From CAYWKU01 sp964459325 (GTDB lineage Bacteria; RBG-13-61-14; CAYWKU01): a DNA stretch of 35,275 nt. Both the position numbers and the translations under genes were made by a program. The stretch covers positions 1-35,275 of the forward strand of contig CAYWKU010000035.1 in NCBI GenBank assembly GCA_964459325.1, in the 5' to 3' direction. Positions 22,203 through 30,108 of the stretch are shown piece after piece; positions within the stretch are counted from its first letter, which is position 1, and every line of letters starts with the position of its first letter. The notes beneath the pieces were generated by a model. It had not been told where the DNA came from. It did not search any database and saw only the letters and a program-made list of their open reading frames with translations.

Positions 22203-22337
22203 ATGACAAAAGAAGCGGAAAGCGCGTATGTGCAGGCCAACGGAATCAGGTTTCACTGTTTAACCGCAGGAGAAGGTCCACTTTACCTGTGCCTGCACGG
22301 ATTTCCGGAAACGCGCCATTCCTGGCGGCACTTGTAA
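22203..22337 (+). pseudogene. truncated alpha/beta hydrolase (epoxide-hydrolase-like)
   Basis: A 44-residue frame beginning 25 bp after the HoxU-like stop with a GTAAGG site. It contains the strand-oxyanion motif LCLHGFPETRHSW, the signature HGFPE-x-x-x-SW of epoxide hydrolase/haloalkane dehalogenase relatives, then stops at WRHL. A full protein is about 280-300 aa, so over 80% is missing, including the nucleophile. No remainder of the gene is found downstream. Confidence 0.7.
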
Positions 22338-22447
22338 GTAACTGATTTTATTAAGGCGCCTTTTGCCCGTCCGGGCGTTCCTTCAAAGAGCAATTCTGCA
22401 ACGGCCTCTGAAAATACTACCCCCTCCGGCTTGACGGCATGAAACGT

Positions 22448-22473
22448 TTGATTCATATTATTGTATGAAACAA
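22448..22473. promoter_or_regulatory. palindromic operator upstream of the TetR gene
   Basis: TTGATTCATA (22448-22457) and TATGAAACAA (22464-22473) form a 10-bp inverted repeat with one mismatch and a 6-bp spacer, directly followed by a second palindrome AACAATTGTT. It ends about 23 bp before the TetR start codon, as expected for autoregulation and control of the pump operon. Confidence 0.6.
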
Positions 22474-22495
22474 TTGTTTTCAATTGACGGGAAAA

Positions 22496-23206
22496 ATGCG
22501 AATGTCTCAGGAAAACGAAGACTTATCCACGAGAAACAGGCTGATTGAAGCTGCCGGGCAGCTATTCGCCGAAAAGGGATTCCGCGATACCACAATCCGG
22601 GAAATATGCCACATGGCCGATGCCAACGTGGCGGCCGTAAACTACCACTTCGGCGACAAGGAAAAACTGTACGGCGCGGTTATCAATCACATCCTGGATA
22701 AAATGAAGGCTCCCCTCATGGATGAAATCCTCGAGAGCGATGCATCCCCCCGTGAGCGGCTTTATGATTACGTCCGAGCCATGCTCAAGCACCGCTTCGA
22801 TACCGCCCCCAAGGAGTGGGAAGGCAAGTTAATCGTAAGGCAAATGATGGAATCCAATGAGGCGGTAAGAAGTCGGGCGGCAGAAAACATCCGAAGAAAC
22901 CACAAATCCCTTATGAAACTCGTAGAAGAAGTCCTCGGGAAAGGGCGTAGTCCTCTGACGCGCAAGATGTGCGCTTTCAGTATGGTGGGACAGGTTGTAT
23001 TTTATTTGAGAACCCACGGGCCTCATTCCCCGATGCCCGATGAGATAAAAATTAAGCTGACCCCGGAGGCCATAGACGAAGTAGCCCGTCACATAACGGA
23101 TTTTTCCTTCTGCGGACTGGAGGGCTATAAAAAAGGTGCTCGAAAAGTTCAACGGAAACCGAAAACGACTGAAAACCGAAACAAAAAGGACGTAAGACAA
23201 AAATAA
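22496..23206 (+). CDS. TetR-family repressor (CecR-like)
   Basis: 236 aa from ATG 22496; ATG 22502 is also possible, while the TTG at 22484 overlaps the operator region and is less likely. The HTH spans about 32-52 (TTIREICHMADANVAAVNYHF), the standard TetR DNA-binding helix pair. The ligand domain has the general form of the CecR/YbiH group (RERLYDYVRAML, VRQMMESNEAVRS), which controls export systems. It lies 114 bp upstream of the outer membrane factor, adaptor and RND genes and presumably represses them in the absence of an effector. The C-terminal 25 residues are strongly basic. Confidence 0.88.
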   Translation: MRMSQENEDLSTRNRLIEAAGQLFAEKGFRDTTIREICHMADANVAAVNYHFGDKEKLYGAVINHILDKMKAPLMDEILESDASPRERLYDYVRAMLKHRFDTAPKEWEGKLIVRQMMESNEAVRSRAAENIRRNHKSLMKLVEEVLGKGRSPLTRKMCAFSMVGQVVFYLRTHGPHSPMPDEIKIKLTPEAIDEVARHITDFSFCGLEGYKKGARKVQRKPKTTENRNKKDVRQK

Positions 23207-23248
23207 TTCCAGTGGTTCTGCGTATACTTATTTGGGAAAGTTTAACAA

Positions 23249-23296
23249 TATACTCCGGTCGGTCATTACCCGGAACTTCCGGAAGGGTCAAGACCC
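23249..23296 (+). promoter_or_regulatory. -10-like box and two palindromes before the pump operon
   Basis: TATACT (23249-23254) without a convincing -35. Then CCGGAA-C-TTCCGG (23270-23282) and GGGTC-AA-GACCC (23285-23296), two adjacent palindromes that may be operators or leader hairpins. It is independent of the TetR operator at 22448. Confidence 0.35.
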
Positions 23297-23320
23297 GAAA
23301 TGTAACGTAAGGCGTAGCGC

Positions 23321-24799
23321 TTGAAACAAAAGTATCAACAGAACATGCGCATATCAGTGGGCATAATTATACTGGCACTCGCGGCGCTTGTATTTTCTAA
23401 CGGGTGCAATGCGAAGAAAAAACAACCTCAAATCCGCGCGCCCGAAAGCTTTTCCGGCTCCGGCGAAGCCGCCGTCCCGGATGAGTGGTGGAAAGCCTTC
23501 GACGACCACCGGCTGAACCGCCTCGTGGATGTCGCCCTTTCCGACAACTTGGACATCAAAACCGCATGGGACAGGCTTGACCAGGCAAGGGCCGGCTATA
23601 GAGCTTCCACCGCTTCCCTGTGGCCTAACCTTTCCCTGAATTTCAGCGCCACCGATTCCGAACAGATGGGTTCGGAGCCCGAAACCTCAACGTCCGACTC
23701 CCGGATTACCGGAGGAGAAGCCGGAAGCGCTTCCGGCGGCGAAGACATCTTCTATTCGGGGTCGCTTACCGCCGGTTACGAGCTTGACCTGTGGGGGCGC
23801 ATCCGCTCCGGTCGAAAGGCGGCTAGGGCCGAAGTTGAAGCGGGGCGGGAAAATCTGATGACGGCGGCGATTACAATCTCGGGGGAGGTCGCGAGCACGT
23901 GGTACAACCTGGCTCAAAGACGCGCCGAACTCGAAATTCTGAAAGAACAGAAACGTGTTAACGAGGACTACCTGGAGTTGATGGAGCTGCGCTACCGCAA
24001 AGGCGCCGCTTCAGCCTCCGAGGTATTACAGCAAAGGCGGGAGGTTATGTCCACCGACGGCGAGCTGGCGCTGACGCAAATGCAGATTTTTCTGCTGGAG
24101 CAGCAGCTTAACATTCTCCTCGGCCGCCCTCCGTCATCGGAAATCCCCGTGGGGATAAGCGACCTTCCCGAAATGCCTCCATTACCGGAAACCGGAATAC
24201 CCGCAAAGCTACTTGCAAGAAGGCCCGACGTTATGGCCGCGCGGAAAAAACTGGAAGCGGCCAACTGGCGGGTGTCGAAAGCCATCGCCGAAAGGTTGCC
24301 CACCATCAGTTTTACGGTGAGCGCTCAAGACACCGAGGAGGAAATCCGTTCTCTTTTCGACAACTGGATTTTGAATCTTACGGCAAACCTGGCCGCGCCG
24401 ATATTCGATGCGGGCAGAAGAAAAGCGGAAGTCAAACGCGCCAGGGCCGCGGCTTCCGAGCAGCTTCACGAGTTGGAGAAAACCATGCTCAAGGCGCTCA
24501 AGGAAGTGGAAGACGCTCTGGCACGGGAGCGAAAACAGAAAGAATTTGTGGAAAGACTCGAGGAGCAGGTCGAAATATCCCGGCAGGCGCTGGAGTTGTC
24601 CCGCAGGAGCTATCTCAACGGCGCTCTCGATTACCTTTCGGTACTGGTTAACCTTCAAACCCTGCAATCTCTGGAGCGCAGGGAACTGGAAGCGCGTAAG
24701 AACCTCATCATGTATCGAATCAACCTGTATCGCGCTCTGGCGGGTAGATGGAACCTGGAGCGCAATGACAAAAAAGATGAGAAAAATGAAGCGGAGTAA
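23321..24799 (+). CDS. outer-membrane efflux factor (NodT/TolC-family lipoprotein)
   Basis: 492 aa. A signal peptide with a Cys after FSNG (residue 29) suggests a lipoprotein of the NodT type. The mature protein has the duplicated TolC/OEP layout: WWKAFDDHRLNRLVD (about 55-69), LDLWGRIRSGRKAAR between the helices, then a second repeat with LLARRPDVMAARKKLEAANWRV and LTANLAAPIFDAGRRKAEVKRA. It forms the trimeric outer-membrane channel of a tripartite pump with the two following genes. TTG start at 23321 with a GTAAGG site; ATG 23345 is an alternative lacking any site. It ends 12 bp before the adaptor start. Confidence 0.92.
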   Translation: MKQKYQQNMRISVGIIILALAALVFSNGCNAKKKQPQIRAPESFSGSGEAAVPDEWWKAFDDHRLNRLVDVALSDNLDIKTAWDRLDQARAGYRASTASLWPNLSLNFSATDSEQMGSEPETSTSDSRITGGEAGSASGGEDIFYSGSLTAGYELDLWGRIRSGRKAARAEVEAGRENLMTAAITISGEVASTWYNLAQRRAELEILKEQKRVNEDYLELMELRYRKGAASASEVLQQRREVMSTDGELALTQMQIFLLEQQLNILLGRPPSSEIPVGISDLPEMPPLPETGIPAKLLARRPDVMAARKKLEAANWRVSKAIAERLPTISFTVSAQDTEEEIRSLFDNWILNLTANLAAPIFDAGRRKAEVKRARAAASEQLHELEKTMLKALKEVEDALARERKQKEFVERLEEQVEISRQALELSRRSYLNGALDYLSVLVNLQTLQSLERRELEARKNLIMYRINLYRALAGRWNLERNDKKDEKNEAE

Positions 24800-24811
24800 A
24801 GGTGATTTCTC

Positions 24812-26005
24812 ATGAGAAGCATCATCCTGAAAAGAGTGTTGCCTGTGCTTATTGTCCTGGCCGTCGGTATCGCGGTAGCACGGTTTCTTGTTGCGTCGAA
24901 ACCCCGACCGCAGATTAAACCTCCGGAAGAAAAACCGACGCACGTGGAAGCACAAAAGGGTTTTCCGCGGGAAAAAGCGGTGGTGCTCGAAACAATCGGT
25001 ACGGTTAAACCCGCCCGGGAGGTTGACATTATCCCCCAGGTGAACGGCAGAATCGAGTATGTCAGCCCTGATCTGGTACCGGGGGCTCTTGTGAAAGAAG
25101 GGGATGTGCTTATTCGCATAGACGACAGCGATTATGTTGCGGCCAAACAAAAGGCGTGGTCGAACGTCGAGCAAGCCCGCTCGAATCTGGCGTTGGAAAA
25201 GGGAAAGCAGGATGTGGCAAAGCGGGAATGGGAGCTTATGAATCCATCCGAGACGCCGGATGCCGAAGATGCCGAACTGGCTCTCAGAAAGCCGCAGCTT
25301 GCGTCGGCAAAAGCGCAGGTTCATTCGGCGTGGGCGGGATTCAACCGGGCAAAGGCCGACCTGGAGCGAACAACTATAAAGGCTCCCTTCGACGCCGTGG
25401 TATTGAGCGAGAGCGTGGAAGTGGGAAAGGTGATTGGCCAGCAATCGAAAATAGCGAGCCTCGCGGGCACTCATGCCCATTGGATAGAAGTGAGTTTGCC
25501 TACGAGCGAGTTGGCTTTCATAGAACTTCCGAATAAAGAAGGCGAGGGCGGTTCCAAAGCCACGGTGGTCCATGAAGCCGGCGGAAGGGAGTTGGCAGTG
25601 GCCGAGGGAAAGGTCATCCGTCTTCTCGGCGATATGGACGCCTCCAGCCAGATGGCACGTATGCTGGTCGAAGTGAAAGACCCGTTGTCCCTCGAATCCG
25701 AAGATGAAGATAAGCCGGCGCCGCTGATGATTAACGCGCGGGTCCAGGTCGAAATCAGGGGTAAAAAGATACAAAACGCTTACACCGTTCCCCGAAAAGC
25801 GCTTCGGGAAGGCAATCGCGTCTGGATAATGGACGATGAAGACAGGCTGCAATTCAAGGACGTGGAGGTTTACTGGCGAAGAGAGCACGAGGTTCTGGTT
25901 AAAGGATTGGCTTCGGGAGAGCGGATAGTTACCAGCGCCATAACCACACCTATCCCCGGCATGAAGTTGGCCGCCGCCGGTGAAAGAAAAGAAAGCGCGA
26001 AATGA
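24812..26005 (+). CDS. RND efflux periplasmic adaptor (membrane fusion protein)
   Basis: 397 aa. N-terminal membrane anchor (about 8-28), then the barrel/lipoyl part (IIPQVNGRIEYV, VKEGDVLIRIDDSDY), a helical hairpin (about 110-185), a second lipoyl half (TTIKAPFDAVVLSESVEVGKV), a beta barrel and a membrane-proximal domain ending in ITTPIPGMKL. This is the AcrA/MexA architecture. It links the inner-membrane RND protein (next gene, 4-bp ATGA overlap) to the outer-membrane factor. The overlap indicates translational coupling. Confidence 0.94.
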   Translation: MRSIILKRVLPVLIVLAVGIAVARFLVASKPRPQIKPPEEKPTHVEAQKGFPREKAVVLETIGTVKPAREVDIIPQVNGRIEYVSPDLVPGALVKEGDVLIRIDDSDYVAAKQKAWSNVEQARSNLALEKGKQDVAKREWELMNPSETPDAEDAELALRKPQLASAKAQVHSAWAGFNRAKADLERTTIKAPFDAVVLSESVEVGKVIGQQSKIASLAGTHAHWIEVSLPTSELAFIELPNKEGEGGSKATVVHEAGGRELAVAEGKVIRLLGDMDASSQMARMLVEVKDPLSLESEDEDKPAPLMINARVQVEIRGKKIQNAYTVPRKALREGNRVWIMDDEDRLQFKDVEVYWRREHEVLVKGLASGERIVTSAITTPIPGMKLAAAGERKESAK

Positions 26006-29000
26006 GCGATGAAATTAAAAGAGGGCCCGTTGCCTGGATGGCCCGAAACCCGGTGGCGGCCAACCTGCTGATGATTTTTTTCCTGGTGGGAGGCCTTATC
26101 ACCTCCACCCACATTCAACAGGAAGTTTTCCCTTCCTTCGAGATAGAGATGGTTACGGTATCGGTGGCCTATCCCGGCGCCACTCCCACGGAAGTGGAGG
26201 AAGGTATAATTCTCCCCGTCGAAGACGCCGTAAGCGACGTAGAGGACGTCAAAGAAATAACCTCCACCGCCTCCGAGGGTTCCGGCGTCGTCTCCGTCGA
26301 GCTGTTGACCGGGACCAACGGAAACAAGGCGCTGACGGACGTAAAAAACGCCGTGGACAGGCTGCGTACTCTGCCGGAAGAGGCCGAGCGGCCCAACATA
26401 AGCCTTGTTGAATCCAAAAGGTCGGTTTTGGAGATTTTCATATTCGGAGACCAGAGTCAGCATACCCTCCGTGACCTGGCTGAAAAAGTCAGGGACGACC
26501 TTCTTCAGAAAAAGAAAATCACTTCGGTGGAGCTTTCCGGAGTTCCCTCGCCCGAGATAAGCGCGGAAATTTCCCGCCGGGCATTGCGAAAATACAACCT
26601 GAAGCTGGAGGATGTGGCGGCGAAAATCAGGGCGTCTTCCATGGACATATCCGGCGGAAGCCTCGAAACGGAGGCGGGCGAAATACTGCTGAGGGTGAAC
26701 GAGAGAAAAAACTACGGCCACGAACTGGCCGCCGTTCCCGTTCTGAAAAGCCGCGACGGCAGCACAGTAGTCCTCGAAGATATTGCAAAAGTCGTTGACG
26801 GCTTTGAAGAGACGGATGAAGCGGCTTACTTCAACGGCCATCCGGCAGTCACTCTGGAGGTTTTTCGCGAGGGCGACCAGACGCCGATGGAAGTCTCCGA
26901 CGAGGTGCGCAAATACATCGACAATCTGAAAGATGAACTTCCCGAAGGGATATCGGTATCCGTCTTCAACGACCGGTCCGACTACTACAAGGAACGCCTT
27001 AATCTTTTGCTTAAAAACGCTTTTTACGGCTTTTTCCTGGTTCTGATTCTCCTGGGTCTGTTTCTCCAGCCACGGCTGGCGTTCTGGGTAACTTTGGGTA
27101 TTCCCATTTCATTCCTCGGCGGGCTGCTGATGTTGCCCTCATTCGATGTAAGCATAAACGTGATTTCCCTTTTCGCCTTCATCCTCACCCTCGGAATAGT
27201 GGTGGACGATGCGATAGTCATAGGCGAAAACATATATACGCTCAGGCGCGGCGGAATGAACCCGATACGCGCTTCCGTCGAAGGCGCCCGCCAACTGGCG
27301 CTGCCCGTGGTATTGGCAGTGATTACCAACGTCATAGCTTTCTCACCGCTGTTGTTTGTCGAAGGTGTTATGGGAAAAGTTTTCAGGGTGCTGCCGATTG
27401 TGGCGGGGGCCGTTTTCGCCGTTTCGCTTATTGAAGTCCTTTTCATATTGCCGGCGCACCTGGCCCATTCAAAAACTACCAGGCCCGGGGGAATTATCGG
27501 TTATATCAGCGGACTTCAGAACAGGTTTGCAGACGGCGTGGAATGGTTCATAGCGCATGTCTATCAGCCGGTTCTTCGTGTCGCATTGAAAAACCGTTAC
27601 CTTGCCGCGGCTATCGGAATATCGGTTCTTGTGATAGTGCTCGGTTACGTAAGCAGTGGGCGTATAGCAATCCGCTTTTCTCACGAAACCGAATCGAACC
27701 GGGTGGATTGCAACCTGGAACTGCCCGCGGGAGCATTGGCCGAAGATACCAAGAGGGTACAATCGAAAATAATAGAAGCGGCTCAAAGGGTCCTGGATAA
27801 GCACGGCGGAGAAGAAGTATACCAGGCGATAGCTTCATCTATTGGAAGCACGGGCAAGGGATGGCGCTTCGGAAGCGGCGAGCGTGGAGGAAATCTGGCA
27901 AGAATACAGGTGTATCTGGTTTCAGAGGATGAAAGGGAATTTACAGGCGCTCAGTTCGCTCGATGGTGGAGAGAAGAGACCGGACCGATTCCCGGAGTGG
28001 AGACGTTAACGTTTGAAACCAAGAAGCTCGGGCCGTCGGGCGGCAGACCGGTAAGCGTGCAACTCAGCCACAGAAACAACGACATACTTGAAGACGCCGC
28101 GGCAAAACTGGCCGCATCGCTGGAAAAGTACCCCCAAGCCAAAGACATAGATGATGGTTTCTCGGAAGGCAAACCCCAGTTCGATTTCAAGCTCAAGCCT
28201 AAAGCATACGGACTCGGTTTTACACCGGCTGAAATCGGAAGGCAGATCCGGTCCCGGTTTTACGGCGCGGAAGCGTTGAGGCTGCAGCGAGACAGGAACG
28301 AAGTAAAAGTAATGGTAAGGTTGCCGGGGTCCGAGCGCGGCACATTGCTCAGCGTTGAAGAAATGTTGATAACCACTCACAACGGCGGGGAAGCTCCGCT
28401 GGCGGAACTGGCTAAAGTGGAGGAAACCACCTCCTATAAACAAATCAATCGTATTGACGGACGCAGAGTACTCGAAGTTACGGCGGAGACAACCACGCCC
28501 GTCGCATCGGGCAAAATCCTTCGTTCACTACAGAATAAAGAACTTGTGCAGCTTCAGGAAACCTATACCGAGCTTACCTACGAACTCGGTGGCGAAAGGC
28601 GCGACATATCCGAGAGCCTCGGCAGCCTAGGACGCAATGCCATACTCGCACTGGTGTTCATTTACCTTTTGCTGGGCGTTATTTTCCGGAGCTATATCCA
28701 GCCTGTGGTTATAATGATGGCGATTCCCTTCGGAATTCTGGGGGCGGTTATAGGGCACATGCTTATGGGGTTCCACCTTAGCGTCATCAGCTTTATGGGC
28801 ATCGCGGCCCTTTCCGGCGTGGTCATCAACGACAGTCTGATACTGATGGACTATGCCAACCGCAGGAGAAGAGAGGGCACTCATTTCTTTGAAGCCATAT
28901 CCGAAGCGGGCGCCCGCCGTTTCCGGCCGGTCATATTGACCACCTTCACCACTTTTCTGGGCCTTACGCCGATGATATTCGAAACTGCTCCGCGGGCGCA

Positions 29001-29175
29001 GATGCTGGTTCCGATGGCCATTTCACTCGGCTTCGGAGAAATTTTCTCCACCATGATAATTCTGTTGCTGGTGCCGAGCTTTTACCTTATCGTCGAAGAT
29101 TTCAGGAAGATTTTTAAAATGAAATCCGAGCCGGCGGAATCAATAGAATCGGGAGAGTACTATACGAACGACTGA
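26002..29175 (+). CDS. RND multidrug-type efflux transporter (pump 1)
   Basis: 1057 aa, HAE1-like RND inner-membrane pump with 12 predicted helices and two large periplasmic loops. The TM4 proton-relay motif GIVVDDAIVIGEN carries D402 and D403, equivalent to AcrB D407/D408, so proton coupling is intact. The TM10 segment GVVINDSLILMDYA lacks the AcrB lysine, as in many relatives. It is encoded directly after its adaptor and outer-membrane factor. The substrate is unknown. It is followed by a separate promoter for a secreted protein. Confidence 0.95.
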   Translation: MSDEIKRGPVAWMARNPVAANLLMIFFLVGGLITSTHIQQEVFPSFEIEMVTVSVAYPGATPTEVEEGIILPVEDAVSDVEDVKEITSTASEGSGVVSVELLTGTNGNKALTDVKNAVDRLRTLPEEAERPNISLVESKRSVLEIFIFGDQSQHTLRDLAEKVRDDLLQKKKITSVELSGVPSPEISAEISRRALRKYNLKLEDVAAKIRASSMDISGGSLETEAGEILLRVNERKNYGHELAAVPVLKSRDGSTVVLEDIAKVVDGFEETDEAAYFNGHPAVTLEVFREGDQTPMEVSDEVRKYIDNLKDELPEGISVSVFNDRSDYYKERLNLLLKNAFYGFFLVLILLGLFLQPRLAFWVTLGIPISFLGGLLMLPSFDVSINVISLFAFILTLGIVVDDAIVIGENIYTLRRGGMNPIRASVEGARQLALPVVLAVITNVIAFSPLLFVEGVMGKVFRVLPIVAGAVFAVSLIEVLFILPAHLAHSKTTRPGGIIGYISGLQNRFADGVEWFIAHVYQPVLRVALKNRYLAAAIGISVLVIVLGYVSSGRIAIRFSHETESNRVDCNLELPAGALAEDTKRVQSKIIEAAQRVLDKHGGEEVYQAIASSIGSTGKGWRFGSGERGGNLARIQVYLVSEDEREFTGAQFARWWREETGPIPGVETLTFETKKLGPSGGRPVSVQLSHRNNDILEDAAAKLAASLEKYPQAKDIDDGFSEGKPQFDFKLKPKAYGLGFTPAEIGRQIRSRFYGAEALRLQRDRNEVKVMVRLPGSERGTLLSVEEMLITTHNGGEAPLAELAKVEETTSYKQINRIDGRRVLEVTAETTTPVASGKILRSLQNKELVQLQETYTELTYELGGERRDISESLGSLGRNAILALVFIYLLLGVIFRSYIQPVVIMMAIPFGILGAVIGHMLMGFHLSVISFMGIAALSGVVINDSLILMDYANRRRREGTHFFEAISEAGARRFRPVILTTFTTFLGLTPMIFETAPRAQMLVPMAISLGFGEIFSTMIILLLVPSFYLIVEDFRKIFKMKSEPAESIESGEYYTND

Positions 29176-29237
29176 ACCGGTATATCGCCGCCTTTTAAAA
29201 TCCTTCCGTGGAACTCAGATTCCGGGGATTTTGGTGC

Positions 29238-29266
29238 TTGACACTTACCGCATGTTTCCCTTATTT
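29238..29266 (+). promoter_or_regulatory. promoter of the secreted LolA-like gene
   Basis: TTGACA (29238-29243), 17-bp spacer, TTATTT (29261-29266), then a 75-nt leader with an ACGGAGG ribosome site. This makes the gene a unit separate from pump 1. Confidence 0.6.
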
Positions 29267-29340
29267 TAGGAAAAACATACGTGGAAACACGCACTTGAAG
29301 GATTGTTTCACGTTAAACACAAACACCACGGAGGTTAAAA

Positions 29341-30048
29341 ATGTTCAAGAAAACTGTTTTCGCCATAGTTTCCGTATTTTTAATTGCCGCATTCGTACCC
29401 GAAACCGGAGAATGCAAAAAGCCATCGGACTATCTGAAAAATCAAGAGGTTAAGGAGTACGAAACCATCTCGTACATATTTACCGTCCAAACCGAGGGCG
29501 AGCAGCCCATGAAAATGGAGTATTACAGGGACGGAGAAAAGGAAACATTCGTCACCAAAGAGAAGAAAGGCGGGAAACACAAAACGCGGTTGAGTGTTAT
29601 TTATGGGGAAACGTCGGTCTACATGGTCATGCACGAACAGAAGATGGCGATGAAAGTGCCCAAAGACAGCCCCATGGTTCAGCAATACTTCAGTCAAAGG
29701 GCTACTTTCGAGCAACTCCAGCCGGACTGGACCAAGTATGTAAAAAACAGGCTGGAAAACGAGGATGTAGTTATCACAGAGGAAGGGCATGAGAAAATCA
29801 GGGGCGTTAAGTGCCGGGTAATAAGAGTTAAGAACAAAAAGACAGGTTCCGAATCGGTATGCTACGTGGACAAAGATAACATCTTGCGCAGATGGATATA
29901 TTACGGAACCGACCAGGAAAGAAATAAGGTAACCTACGATGTATTAAAAGCCTCTTTCGATAAACCCGTACCCGCCGAAAAATTCGAGGTTCCGCAGGGT
30001 TACCAAATCAGGGACATGAGCGGAATGATGCAGGGCTACCCCAAGTAA
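29341..30048 (+). CDS. secreted LolA/outer-membrane-lipoprotein-sorting-like protein
   Basis: 235 aa with a Sec signal peptide (hydrophobic 6-20, likely cleavage near residue 25). The mature part alternates beta strands: KMEYYRDGEKETF, KTRLSVIYGETSVYMVMHEQKMAMKV, RGVKCRVIRVKNKKTGSESVCYVDKDN, RRWIYYGT, VTYDVLKASFDKPVPAEKFEVPQGY. This is the half-barrel pattern of LolA/LolB-like and DUF4412-type periplasmic proteins that bind acyl chains, including the final PxxxFxxPxGY motif. It lies between two RND pump operons and may serve envelope maintenance linked to them, which is inference. Confidence 0.75.
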   Translation: MFKKTVFAIVSVFLIAAFVPETGECKKPSDYLKNQEVKEYETISYIFTVQTEGEQPMKMEYYRDGEKETFVTKEKKGGKHKTRLSVIYGETSVYMVMHEQKMAMKVPKDSPMVQQYFSQRATFEQLQPDWTKYVKNRLENEDVVITEEGHEKIRGVKCRVIRVKNKKTGSESVCYVDKDNILRRWIYYGTDQERNKVTYDVLKASFDKPVPAEKFEVPQGYQIRDMSGMMQGYPK

Positions 30049-30079
30049 TCCGCTTTTCAGAATAATACGGAATATGGGA

Positions 30080-30107
30080 GGACTCCTCATTTATGTGTGA
30101 GGAGTCC
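30080..30107. terminator. bidirectional terminator between convergent units
   Basis: GGACTCCTCA (30080-30089) pairs perfectly with TGAGGAGTCC (30098-30107), loop 8 nt, followed by CTTATTTTC on the plus strand. It lies between the LolA-like gene and the stop of pump 2. Confidence 0.7.
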
Positions 30108-30108
30108 C

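Noticed and set aside
22283..22483. 66-aa minus-strand ORF with EAVAELLFEGTPGRAKGA
   Set aside because: It looks somewhat protein-like, but it overlaps the hydrolase relic and the TetR operator and has no ribosome site. It may be a fragment of an inserted segment, not a gene.
24209..25888. 559-aa minus-strand ORF
   Set aside because: Antisense to the outer-membrane factor and adaptor genes, with no domain-like pattern and no ribosome site support.
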